From Acidobacteriota bacterium (GTDB lineage: Bacteria > Acidobacteriota > Vicinamibacteria > Vicinamibacterales > 2-12-FULL-66-21), in contig JACDCA010000206.1 in the NCBI GenBank assembly GCA_013694635.1, positions 1 to 6,513 on the forward strand: a stretch of 6,513 nt of DNA, in the 5' to 3' direction. Below, one piece after another: positions 1 to 5,855 of the stretch. The notes beneath the pieces are model-generated. The model worked only from the letters and a program-made list of their open reading frames with translations. It made no database searches and had not been told where the DNA came from. Made by a program: the position numbers and the translations under genes. Positions within the stretch are counted from its first letter, which is position 1. Each line of letters opens with the position of its first letter.

Positions 1-215
1 ATTCCCAGCGGCTGGGCGTCAAGCGCCACGACGGGAACCTCGTGGCCGGCGGCTCGATCCTCGTCCGCCAGCGCGGCCGCAGGTTTCGTCCGGGTTTGAA
101 CGTGGGTCTCGGCAAGGACGACACGCTATTTGCAAAGGTCACCGGGCGTGTCAAGTTCGCGGACCACGGCGCCCACGGCCGCACCATCAGCATCGTTCCA
201 GCCGAACAGTCGTAG
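1..215 (+). CDS. rpmA: 50S ribosomal protein L27, C-terminal part (5' end outside window)
   Basis: This is the 3' end of the gene for ribosomal protein L27, a large-subunit protein located near the peptidyl transferase centre. The reading frame begins at base 3 and gives 70 residues before the TAG at 213-215. It opens SQRLGVKRHDGNLVAGGSIL and continues with VRQRG, a Phe-Arg-Pro-Gly segment, NVGLGKDDTLFA and a VKF-type strand. These are the hallmark L27 blocks in the right order. L27 is usually about 85 residues, so only the flexible N-terminal tail and first few residues are cut off by the window edge. The gene lies directly upstream of obgE, as in most bacteria, where rplU-rpmA-obgE form a ribosome-related cluster. 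The family call is very secure; the true start is not visible. Confidence 0.97.
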   Translation, partial: SQRLGVKRHDGNLVAGGSILVRQRGRRFRPGLNVGLGKDDTLFAKVTGRVKFADHGAHGRTISIVPAEQS

Positions 216-218
216 TGC

Positions 219-283
219 AGGGTGCTACGAGGTGCAGAGGGATGCTCATGGGTGCGACACCTTTACGCACCTCGTAGCATCCT
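219..283. repeat. Long inverted repeat (potential 17-bp stem) in the rpmA-obgE spacer
   Basis: The arms are 219-235 and 267-283, around a 31-nt loop. The inner 13 bp (TGCTACGAGGTGC at 223-235 against 267-279) are perfectly complementary. Outside them come one G-T wobble (222/280) and three more pairs (219-221 with 281-283). The loop contains GGTGCGA (251-257), the unit of the heptamer array at 5107-5134, and a small GGTG/CACC hairpin (251-261). No T-run follows, so it is not a standard intrinsic terminator. It could be a factor-dependent terminator, an mRNA-stabilising or attenuating structure between rpmA and obgE, or a dispersed palindromic element. Confidence 0.75.
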
Positions 284-310
284 CTAGCCCCCCCCAGCAC
301 CCCATGCCCT

Positions 311-1387
311 ATGTTTGTTGACGAGGTAGAGATTCACGTCGTCGCCGGGCATGGGGGCCGCGGCGCGCTGAGCTTCCGCCGCGAAAAGTTCGTCCCGCGC
401 GGCGGACCGAACGGCGGCGACGGCGGACCCGGCGGGTCGGTCTACCTCGTCGCCAACGCGAACCTCAATACCCTCCTCAACTTCCGGTTCCAGAAACTCT
501 TTGAAGCCGAGCGCGGCGCGCACGGCGAAGGCTCGAATCGTACGGGCCGGACGGGGTCCGACATCGAGCTCGCGGTGCCGGTCGGCACCACCGTCTACGA
601 ACGGCGCGACGACCAGTACGTGCAGGTCGCCGACCTCACCGAGGAAGGCCATCGCGTGCTCATCGCGAAGGGGGGCCTCGGCGGTCACGGCAACGCCAGC
701 TACGCAACCTCCACCAACCGCGCACCGCGCCGCACGCAGCCGGGGCTTCCGGGGGAAGAGAAGGATCTGCGGCTTCACCTGAAGCTGCTCGCGGACGTCG
801 GTCTCGTAGGCTTTCCCAATGCGGGAAAATCCACACTGATCTCGCGCATCTCCGCCGCGCGTCCGAAGATCGCCGATTACCCGTTCACCACGCTGGTACC
901 GAACCTGGGCGTCGTCGGTCTTTCAGGTGACCGGACATTCGTGGTCGCGGACGTCCCGGGTCTGATCGAAGGGGCGCACCAGGGCCAGGGCCTCGGGACG
1001 AGATTCCTCAGCCATCTCGAGCGCACCAAAGTCCTGGTCCACCTGGTCGACGTCTCATCGGGAAGCGGCCGCGAACCGGTGGACGATTTCGAGATCATTA
1101 CGCGCGAGCTGCAGCTCTTCCCCGGACGTGACGTGTCGGGCGAACGGCTGGCCGAGAAGCCCGTCATTGTCGCCGCGAACAAGATCGATGCGCTCGACGA
1201 GCCGGAGAGGCTCGAACGGCTGCGGCAGCATTTGCAGGAGCGGGGTATTCCGCTCTACGCTGTGTCAGCGGCCGCGGGCGACGGCCTGACGCCGCTCATC
1301 GAAGCCGTCTGGCGTGAAGTGGCGGCGGCTCGCGAACGAACATCCGCGGCGGCGCAGATACCAGACGCTGACCCAGTGGCTGAATGA
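311..1387 (+). CDS. obgE: Obg/CgtA family ribosome-assembly GTPase
   Basis: Obg is a P-loop GTPase that binds the 50S subunit and couples large-subunit maturation to nucleotide and stress status. The 358-residue product starts MFVDEVEIHVVAGHGGRGAL, the standard Obg N-terminus. The glycine-rich Obg fold covers about residues 1-158 (GGPNGGDGGPGG at 31-42). The G domain follows with G1 GFPNAGKST at 167-175, switch I with DYPFTT at 189-194, G3 DVPG at 214-217, G4 NKID at 290-293 and the G5 Ser-Ala at 319-320. After the G domain only about 17 residues remain, so the variable C-terminal OCT domain of many Obg proteins is absent. The start is fixed by the conserved N-terminus; an ATG at 304 runs straight into a stop. 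No Shine-Dalgarno sequence is visible. The stop overlaps the nadD start as ATGA, indicating translational coupling. Confidence 0.98.
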   Translation: MFVDEVEIHVVAGHGGRGALSFRREKFVPRGGPNGGDGGPGGSVYLVANANLNTLLNFRFQKLFEAERGAHGEGSNRTGRTGSDIELAVPVGTTVYERRDDQYVQVADLTEEGHRVLIAKGGLGGHGNASYATSTNRAPRRTQPGLPGEEKDLRLHLKLLADVGLVGFPNAGKSTLISRISAARPKIADYPFTTLVPNLGVVGLSGDRTFVVADVPGLIEGAHQGQGLGTRFLSHLERTKVLVHLVDVSSGSGREPVDDFEIITRELQLFPGRDVSGERLAEKPVIVAANKIDALDEPERLERLRQHLQERGIPLYAVSAAAGDGLTPLIEAVWREVAAARERTSAAAQIPDADPVAE

Positions 1388-2091
1388 ACGAGGCCGCGCG
1401 CATCGGCATCCTCGGGGGCACGCTCGACCCGATTCACTTCGGTCATCTCGACACTGCTCTGGCCGCGCGCGAGGCCCTCGCACTCGACTCGGTGATCATC
1501 GTCCCCGCGCGGATTCCTCCGCATCGAACCGAGCAGCCGCTGGCATCGCCGTTCCACCGGTTCGCGATGGCGGCGCTGGCCGTGAATGGCGTGGAGGGGC
1601 TCAGCGCGAGCGATATCGAGCTCTCGAGCCCCGGACCGTCGTACACGGCCGATACGCTCGAGCGCATGCGCAGCAGCCTCGGTCTTGCGGCGTCGCAGAT
1701 TTTCTTCATCACGGGCGCCGACGCCTTTGCAGATATTGAAACGTGGAAGCGCTATCCGCAGGTACTCGACCTCGCGGAGTTCGTCGCGGTCTCGCGTCCC
1801 GGTGTGCCGGTTGCGGCTCTCAGGCGCCAGCTGCCGGCGCTGAAGCCGAGGATGCGACTGCCGTTGCGCCGGTCGGATCTGCAGACGCGCGGCGAGAGAA
1901 CATCGATTTTTCTCGTGGACGCACCGACGCTCGACGTCTCCTCCACCGAAATCCGCCGGCGGCTGCTCGCGGGGCTCCCGCTGAATGGTCTCGTGCCGCC
2001 GGCGATCGAACACCACATTCAACAGCACGGCCTCTACGGCCGTCAGCCGCTCACCCCATCCACGGCAGATCACTTGCATGGCCAAAACTGA
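1384..2091 (+). CDS. nadD: Nicotinate-nucleotide adenylyltransferase
   Basis: NadD transfers AMP from ATP to nicotinate mononucleotide to give deamido-NAD, the shared step of de novo and salvage NAD synthesis in the cytoplasm. The 235-residue protein shows the nucleotidyltransferase signature GGTLDPIHFGH at 11-21, including HxGH (18-21), which binds ATP phosphates. It also has PPH at 45-47, SYTADTL at 86-92, the substrate-contacting GADA at 111-114 with Trp121, and the late VSSTEIR motif at 185-191. The C-terminus has the usual HGLYG ending followed by about 16 unconserved residues. The length is slightly above the usual 190-220. The start ATG overlaps the obgE stop by 4 bp. The end overlaps the rsfS start by 14 bp. 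This is the typical neighbourhood for nadD between obgE and rsfS. Confidence 0.96.
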   Translation: MNEAARIGILGGTLDPIHFGHLDTALAAREALALDSVIIVPARIPPHRTEQPLASPFHRFAMAALAVNGVEGLSASDIELSSPGPSYTADTLERMRSSLGLAASQIFFITGADAFADIETWKRYPQVLDLAEFVAVSRPGVPVAALRRQLPALKPRMRLPLRRSDLQTRGERTSIFLVDAPTLDVSSTEIRRRLLAGLPLNGLVPPAIEHHIQQHGLYGRQPLTPSTADHLHGQN

Positions 2092-2476
2092 GAGAAAACG
2101 AACGACAACGGCGACCAGAACCAGGAAGCTTTCGAGTGAAGTCTCGAAGGCGGTGCGTGCCGCGCTCGACAAAAAGGCGATCGACGTCGTGGTGCTCGAC
2201 CTGCGCGATACCCCGGCCTTCACCGATTTCTTCGTCCTGTGCTCCGGTCAGAATCAGCGACAGGTGAAGGCCATCTCCGATGCGATCGAAGAATCGCTGC
2301 GCGCGTCGAAGGTGCGCGCGACGCACGTCGAGGGTTACGAACGCGGCGACTGGGTGCTGATGGACTTCTTCAGCTTCATCGTTCATGTCTTTACCCCGCA
2401 GACCCGCACTTTCTACTCCCTCGAGCGGCTGTGGGGAGATGCGCTGCGCGTCGAAATCAGCGACGACACGCCTTAG
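2078..2476 (+). CDS. rsfS: Ribosomal silencing factor RsfS (DUF143/Iojap family)
   Basis: RsfS binds ribosomal protein L14 on the 50S subunit and blocks joining with 30S, lowering translation in starvation. I place the start at ATG 2078, giving 132 residues; the open frame extends 31 codons further upstream, but that part lies inside nadD and has no family resemblance. The core shows the Iojap pattern: VVVLDLRDTPAFTDFFVLCSG (about 37-57), a QRQVKAI helix (60-66), then GDWVLMDFFSFIVHVFTP (90-107) and FYSLERLWGDA (112-122), all diagnostic. An extra basic N-terminal tail (residues 1-17, rich in Lys, Arg and Thr) precedes the domain. The gene overlaps nadD by 14 bp, and its 3' end probably overlaps comF. 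Together with rpmA and obgE it makes the operon strongly ribosome-oriented. Confidence 0.95.
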   Translation: MAKTERKRTTTATRTRKLSSEVSKAVRAALDKKAIDVVVLDLRDTPAFTDFFVLCSGQNQRQVKAISDAIEESLRASKVRATHVEGYERGDWVLMDFFSFIVHVFTPQTRTFYSLERLWGDALRVEISDDTP

Positions 2477-3200
2477 CGACCTGGCGAAAGCTACGCTGGC
2501 CGTGCTCATCGCGCCGGCTTGCGCGGCGTGCCGGGATCCGCTGGATTCTCCCCTGTCGAGCGCGGTCTGTGCCGCGTGCTGGTCCCGCATTCATCCCCTG
2601 ACGGAACCGCTCTGCCGGATCTGCGGTGACGCGCTCGCGTCCTGGCGGCTCGAGGGGGCCCTGAGCGCGGTGTGCACGCGCTGCGCGAATCATCCACGCC
2701 TGATCACGATCGGCCGTGCGATAGGCGCATACGAGGGCGCGCTGCGCGACGTCCTGCACGTCCTGAAGTACGACAAGCGGCGTTCGGTTGCGCGCCCGCT
2801 CGCACGGTTGATGGCGCAGGCGGGCGCACCCGTCCTGGACAGGGCCGACTTTCTCGTCCCTGTGCCGTTGCACATCACGCGTCACTACCGTCGGGGTTTC
2901 AACCAGGCGTCGGAACTCGCACGGCACATTGGCGTCCCGACGGTGAACGCGCTGTGGAGACGCCGTCCGACGGTGACACAGACGGATCTTCCTGAGGGGG
3001 AACGGCATCGCAACGTCCGGAACGCCTTTGCGATCCGACGTCCTTCGCGTGCCCGTATTCAGAATTCAGTGGTCGTAGTCGTCGACGATGTGAGCACGAC
3101 GGGTGCGACGCTCGACGCATGCGCCGCCGTGCTCCTGTCGGCCGGGGCGAAGGAGGTCCGCGCGCTTACGGCTGCCCGAGCCGTGTCGCGACTGCCGTAA
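2439..3200 (+). CDS. comF: ComF/GntX-family protein (zinc-finger plus phosphoribosyltransferase-like domain)
   Basis: ComF-family proteins pair an N-terminal zinc-binding segment with a type I phosphoribosyltransferase (PRTase) fold; in some bacteria they are needed for uptake of transforming DNA, but their biochemical role is generally unclear. With the start at ATG 2439 the product has 253 residues. Four CxxC pairs lie at 28/31, 44/47, 59/62 and 79/82, consistent with zinc binding. Next come LKYDKR (109-114), PVPLH (141-145), RGFNQA (152-157), the TQTDLPEGERHRNVRNAF block (180-197) and the PRPP-binding loop DDVSTTGAT (216-224). The start is uncertain: ATG 2439 keeps the hydrophobic helix before the first CxxC and overlaps rsfS by 38 bp. 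GTG 2502 would give a shorter E. coli GntX-like N-terminus, and ATG 2385 adds 18 residues with no family look. A competence role is not shown here; no other com genes are in the window. Confidence 0.9.
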   Translation: MRCASKSATTRLSDLAKATLAVLIAPACAACRDPLDSPLSSAVCAACWSRIHPLTEPLCRICGDALASWRLEGALSAVCTRCANHPRLITIGRAIGAYEGALRDVLHVLKYDKRRSVARPLARLMAQAGAPVLDRADFLVPVPLHITRHYRRGFNQASELARHIGVPTVNALWRRRPTVTQTDLPEGERHRNVRNAFAIRRPSRARIQNSVVVVVDDVSTTGATLDACAAVLLSAGAKEVRALTAARAVSRLP

Positions 3201-3765
3201 GGACGTCGGCGGTGACGTCGGACTTGCTGCGCCCGCCGTCCAGCCTGATCCAGTTGGGCTGCGCACTCTGGCGATGGTAGCTGTCGCGCACGCCGGAGAG
3301 CAGCGCGAGATCGCGCTCGTAGCGGTCGCGTCCCGTCGCCTTGCGCCCGACGGCCGTCTCGGGCGCGATGTCGAGAACGATCGTCAGATCGGCCGCCGGC
3401 AGGAAGCGCTGCGCGTCGGCCAGCCAGCCGGCGTCCAGACCCTGCGCCTCGCCGTAGGCGATGCTCGACGCGGCGTAGCGGTCGCAGATGACGACGATCT
3501 CGGCGTCGATCATTGACTGGATCGCCGCGCGATGCTCGTACCGATTCGCGATGTAGAGGAGTTGCAGCGTATCGGGGGCGTACTCGCGTTCGCCATGGAG
3601 CGCGCGGGAGATCTCCCTCCCTATCGGCGTCGCGTAGTCAGGAAACGACAGGAGGCGGCACTCGCGCCCTTTCGAGACGAAGTAGTCGCGCAGACTCTCG
3701 GCTTGCGTCTGTTTGCCGCTCTGGTCCAGCCCTTCGAACGCTAGGAGCAGCCCACGCATCTTCAT
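3166..3765 (-). CDS. tmk: Thymidylate (dTMP) kinase with variant P-loop
   Basis: dTMP kinase phosphorylates dTMP to dTDP with ATP, an essential step in dTTP supply. From ATG at 3765 the product is 199 residues, within the usual 200-215 range. It begins MKMRGLLLAFEGLDQSGKQT, with the P-loop at residues 12-20. FPDY (41-44) is the substrate-side loop, and NRYEH is at 74-78. The DRY catalytic/substrate motif is at 95-97, followed by SSIAYGEAQGLD. A short, Arg-rich LID (about 140-152) contains GRKATGRDRYERD. The Walker A position normally Ser/Thr after Lys is Gln (GKQT). A GTG at 3786 could add 7 residues; ATG 3759 would remove 2. An AGAGG lies about 12 nt before ATG 3765. The gene follows lysA on the same strand, and its 3' end overlaps the end of comF by 35 bp in convergent orientation. 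Confidence 0.95.
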   Translation of the reverse strand: MKMRGLLLAFEGLDQSGKQTQAESLRDYFVSKGRECRLLSFPDYATPIGREISRALHGEREYAPDTLQLLYIANRYEHRAAIQSMIDAEIVVICDRYAASSIAYGEAQGLDAGWLADAQRFLPAADLTIVLDIAPETAVGRKATGRDRYERDLALLSGVRDSYHRQSAQPNWIRLDGGRSKSDVTADVLTAVATRLGQP

Positions 3766-3808
3766 GATCGGCGGGGCCCTCTGCACCCCGCCTGGCTCGC
3801 TTCGTTAC

Positions 3809-3826
3809 GTGGGACCCGGCGCCCAC
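3809..3826. repeat. Short GC-rich hairpin in the lysA-tmk spacer
   Basis: GTGGG (3809-3813) and CCCAC (3822-3826) form a 5-bp stem around an 8-nt loop, in the 76-bp gap between the lysA stop and the tmk start. It has no T-run on either strand, so I do not call it a terminator. It may simply be a chance GC-rich structure. Confidence 0.3.
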
Positions 3827-3841
3827 TCCACTTCGCTCGCA

Positions 3842-5083
3842 CTACGTCTCCAGCGCCAGCAGGTCGTCGATCGTCTGGCGCCGGCGAATGACGCTCCACC
3901 CGCCCTTCTCGACCAGGACTTCCGCCGGCATCAGGCGACGGTTGTAATTGGACGCCATGACGGCGCTGTAGGCTCCGGTGTCGCGGATCGCGAACAGGTC
4001 GCCGACTGACGGACGTGGAAACCGCCGGTCCTTGCCGATCGTGTCGCTGGTCTCGCACAGCGGACCCACGACATCGCAGGTGATCTCGGCGGCAGCCGTC
4101 GGTGCCACGGGTTCTACGGCGTGATAGGCGCCGTACATCATCGGCCTGATCAGCTCCGTCATCCCCGCATCCAGGATCACGAACAGTTTTCCGCCGGGCT
4201 GCTCCTTCACATCGATCACTCGCGACAGCAGGACGCCGGCGGGCGCGACGATGTGACGGCCTGGCTCGAGAACGAGATGAAGGCCGGACTCTCTCACGGC
4301 CGTGAGTAGCGCATCGGCGTACTCCTGCACGCCGGGGACGGGTGAGCCATCGTACGAAACGCCAAGGCCCCCGCCCAGGTCCAGATGATCGATGACGAGG
4401 CCCTCGTCGCGGAGTTCGCGCGCCAGGCGTACGACCGCTTCCGCGGCGGCGCGAAGCGGCTGAAGGTCGGTGATCTGCGAGCCGACGTGGACGTGCAGGC
4501 CCACGATCTCGACCCCGGCGGCCGATGAAAAACGCCGGCAGATCGCTTTGGCGGCAGCCATCGGCATCCCGAACTTGTTCGTTTTCAGGCCGGTCGAGAT
4601 GTGCGGATGGCTCTTCGCGTCGATGTCCGGATTGACCCTCAGCGCGATGCGGGCGCGGGTCTGCCGTGCGGTCGCCAATCGGTCGATCCGCTCGATCTCC
4701 CCTTCCGACTCAGCGTTGATTGTGGCGACGCCGAGATCGATCGCGAGGGCCAGCTCCAGCCACGTCTTGCCGACGCCGGTGAAGACGATCTGCGAAGGAA
4801 GGAAGCCGGCGCGCAGAGCGACGTCGATTTCCCCGCCCGAGTTCGCGTCCGCGCCGGCGCCCAGCGACCGCAGCAGCCGCGCGATGGCCATCGTCGAATT
4901 CGCTTTGAGCGCGTAGTGCAGCGAGTGGGGATAGCTCGCGAAGGCGGCGTCGATGGCGCGATAGCGTTCGACGATCGTCGCGGCGCTGTAGACGTAAAGC
5001 GGTGTGCCTTCGGCCGATGCGAGCGCTGAGAGCGGCACGCCGTCACACGCGAGCGTGCCCTGCTGTCGAAAAAACCCTGTCAC
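3842..5083 (-). CDS. lysA: Diaminopimelate decarboxylase
   Basis: LysA is the PLP-dependent enzyme that decarboxylates meso-diaminopimelate to L-lysine, the last step of lysine synthesis. The 413-residue protein matches the usual length of about 415. The N-terminal segment has the family's GVPLSALASAEGTPLYVYS stretch (15-33). The PLP-binding Lys is Lys60 in YALKAN (57-62). HVHVGSQ (197-203), the GGGLG phosphate-binding loop (237-241) and EPGR (273-276) follow in order. The second active-site elements are Cys343-Glu344 in GPLCETSD (340-347) and GAYSAVMASNYN (370-381) with Tyr372. The start is a GTG at 5083, chosen because the sequence from MTGFFRQQG onward aligns with the family; a nearby upstream ATG (5097) is out of frame and terminates at once. 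No clear Shine-Dalgarno sequence is seen. It is divergent from the sigma factor gene and leads into tmk. Confidence 0.97.
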   Translation of the reverse strand: MTGFFRQQGTLACDGVPLSALASAEGTPLYVYSAATIVERYRAIDAAFASYPHSLHYALKANSTMAIARLLRSLGAGADANSGGEIDVALRAGFLPSQIVFTGVGKTWLELALAIDLGVATINAESEGEIERIDRLATARQTRARIALRVNPDIDAKSHPHISTGLKTNKFGMPMAAAKAICRRFSSAAGVEIVGLHVHVGSQITDLQPLRAAAEAVVRLARELRDEGLVIDHLDLGGGLGVSYDGSPVPGVQEYADALLTAVRESGLHLVLEPGRHIVAPAGVLLSRVIDVKEQPGGKLFVILDAGMTELIRPMMYGAYHAVEPVAPTAAAEITCDVVGPLCETSDTIGKDRRFPRPSVGDLFAIRDTGAYSAVMASNYNRRLMPAEVLVEKGGWSVIRRRQTIDDLLALET

Positions 5084-5106
5084 AGTGGAACCGTCATCTT
5101 ACCGCA

Positions 5107-5134
5107 GGTGCGACGTGCGAGGTGCGACGTGCGG
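5107..5134. repeat. Tandem heptamer array, 4 x 7 bp (GGTGCGA/CGTGCGA)
   Basis: Four contiguous 7-bp units lie at 5107-5113, 5114-5120, 5121-5127 and 5128-5134. They read GGTGCGA, CGTGCGA, GGTGCGA and CGTGCGG. The first base alternates G and C, so the array is also two copies of a 14-mer differing only at the last base. It occupies the intergenic region between the divergent lysA and sigma factor genes, upstream of the candidate sigma promoter. It could be an operator-like direct repeat or a member of a dispersed intergenic repeat family. Confidence 0.85.
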
Positions 5135-5153
5135 GTACGTTGAACGTTGTTTT

Positions 5154-5162
5154 TGATATGAT
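5154..5162 (+). promoter_or_regulatory. Candidate extended -10 promoter for the sigma factor operon
   Basis: TGATATGAT combines an extended -10 TGn (5154-5156) with TATGAT (5157-5162). It sits in a conspicuously AT-rich island (about 5140-5176) in otherwise GC-rich DNA, and would start transcription near 5169, about 33 nt before the ATG at 5202. TTGAAC at 5140-5145 is only 11 nt upstream of the hexamer, too close to act as its -35. No acceptable -35 is seen at 16-18 nt, which an extended -10 may tolerate. The assignment is tentative. Confidence 0.4.
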
Positions 5163-5201
5163 TTCCTTTGTTTCCCGCCCCGCGTGCAAACCGGATGATG
5201 C

Positions 5202-5855
5202 ATGTCCGTTGACTTACCCGCCGCCCAGCCGGCGACGCCCGATACCCTCATCGCCCGGTGCTTGAGCGGTGATCAGGCGGCGTGGGAAGCGATCGTCCGG
5301 CAGAACTGGCGCAAGGTATTCAACGTCGCGTACAAGTTCGTCGGTAAGCACGAGGAAGCCGAGGATCTGACACAGGACGTCTTCCTGAAGATCTTCAAGG
5401 CGCTCGCCACGTTCGACCGCCGTGCGAACTTTCAGACGTGGATCGTCAGCATCAGTCGCAATCTCTGCATCGATCACTACCGCAGCGTGCGGAAGGAGCG
5501 GATGACGATCGCGCGCGAGGTCGACACGAACGACCTGCAGCCGGCGTCGACGGACCGGACGCCATACGCCGCGGCCGAACACCAGGATCTGCGCGTCATG
5601 CTGCGACAGGCGCTGCAGACACTGCCCGAGACATTGCGGACGGCCGTCGTACTGCGCGACCTCCAGGAGCTCTCGTACCAGGAGATCGCCGACCGTCTGC
5701 AGCTGCCCGAGGGCACCGTGAAGTCACGGATCAATCGCGGCCGGCTGGAGCTGGCGCGGCAGCTGAAGCGGCTGCAGGATAATCAACCGGCCATGCGCCG
5801 GCGCCGCGGAACGTCCGCGCGTCCGTCGGGCCGGCGTTCCGGAGCGTCCGAATGA
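5202..5855 (+). CDS. ECF-type (sigma-70 family) RNA polymerase sigma factor
   Basis: This is a two-domain alternative sigma factor of the extracytoplasmic-function type, which redirects RNA polymerase to a special promoter set. The 217-residue product has sigma region 2 at about 26-100. It includes YKFVGKHEEAEDLTQDVFLK (44-63), the core-binding and DNA-melting part, and FQTWIVSISRNLCIDHYR (77-94). A linker of about 35 residues follows, then region 4 at about 135-190 with LPETLRTAVVLRDLQELSYQ (141-160) and the recognition helix area EIADRLQLPEGTVKSRINRG (161-180). Regions 1 and 3 are absent, as expected. An Arg-rich tail (about 199-212) extends past region 4. No zinc-binding or membrane anti-sigma gene is adjacent; instead an STAS gene overlaps its stop by ATGA. 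The GGA at 5193-5195 is only a weak ribosome binding site. The specific ECF group is not assigned. Confidence 0.93.
   Translation: MSVDLPAAQPATPDTLIARCLSGDQAAWEAIVRQNWRKVFNVAYKFVGKHEEAEDLTQDVFLKIFKALATFDRRANFQTWIVSISRNLCIDHYRSVRKERMTIAREVDTNDLQPASTDRTPYAAAEHQDLRVMLRQALQTLPETLRTAVVLRDLQELSYQEIADRLQLPEGTVKSRINRGRLELARQLKRLQDNQPAMRRRRGTSARPSGRRSGASE
5841..5844 (+). promoter_or_regulatory. Ribosome binding site for the STAS gene
   Basis: GGAG lies 7 nt before ATG 5852 and supports that start, inside the end of the sigma factor coding region. Confidence 0.7.

Noticed and set aside
284..778. Minus-strand open frame opposite the start of obgE
   Set aside because: It is fully antisense to the conserved Obg N-terminal domain and its composition is that of a shadow frame.
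1255..2223. Long minus-strand open frame (322 codons) opposite nadD and rsfS
   Set aside because: It lies antisense to genes with clear family motifs, is Arg/Ala-rich as expected for a GC-rich shadow frame, and has no recognisable domain.
2457..3008. Minus-strand open frame opposite comF
   Set aside because: It is antisense to the CxxC and PRTase motifs of comF and shows no domain of its own.
5087..5116. GGAAC (5087-5091) followed by CGT (5114-5116) as an ECF-type autoregulatory promoter
   Set aside because: The spacing (22 bp) is too wide and both elements are too short to stand above chance in this sequence.
5107..5134. CRISPR array
   Set aside because: Units are 7 bp and contiguous, with no spacers and no cas genes.
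5140..5162. TTGAAC and TATGAT as a standard -35/-10 pair
   Set aside because: The spacing is 11 bp, far short of the 16-18 bp needed; only the extended -10 reading is kept, as tentative.
5002..5265. Plus-strand open frame spanning the lysA start and the sigma gene start
   Set aside because: It crosses the intergenic repeats and runs out of frame into the sigma gene, with no family features.
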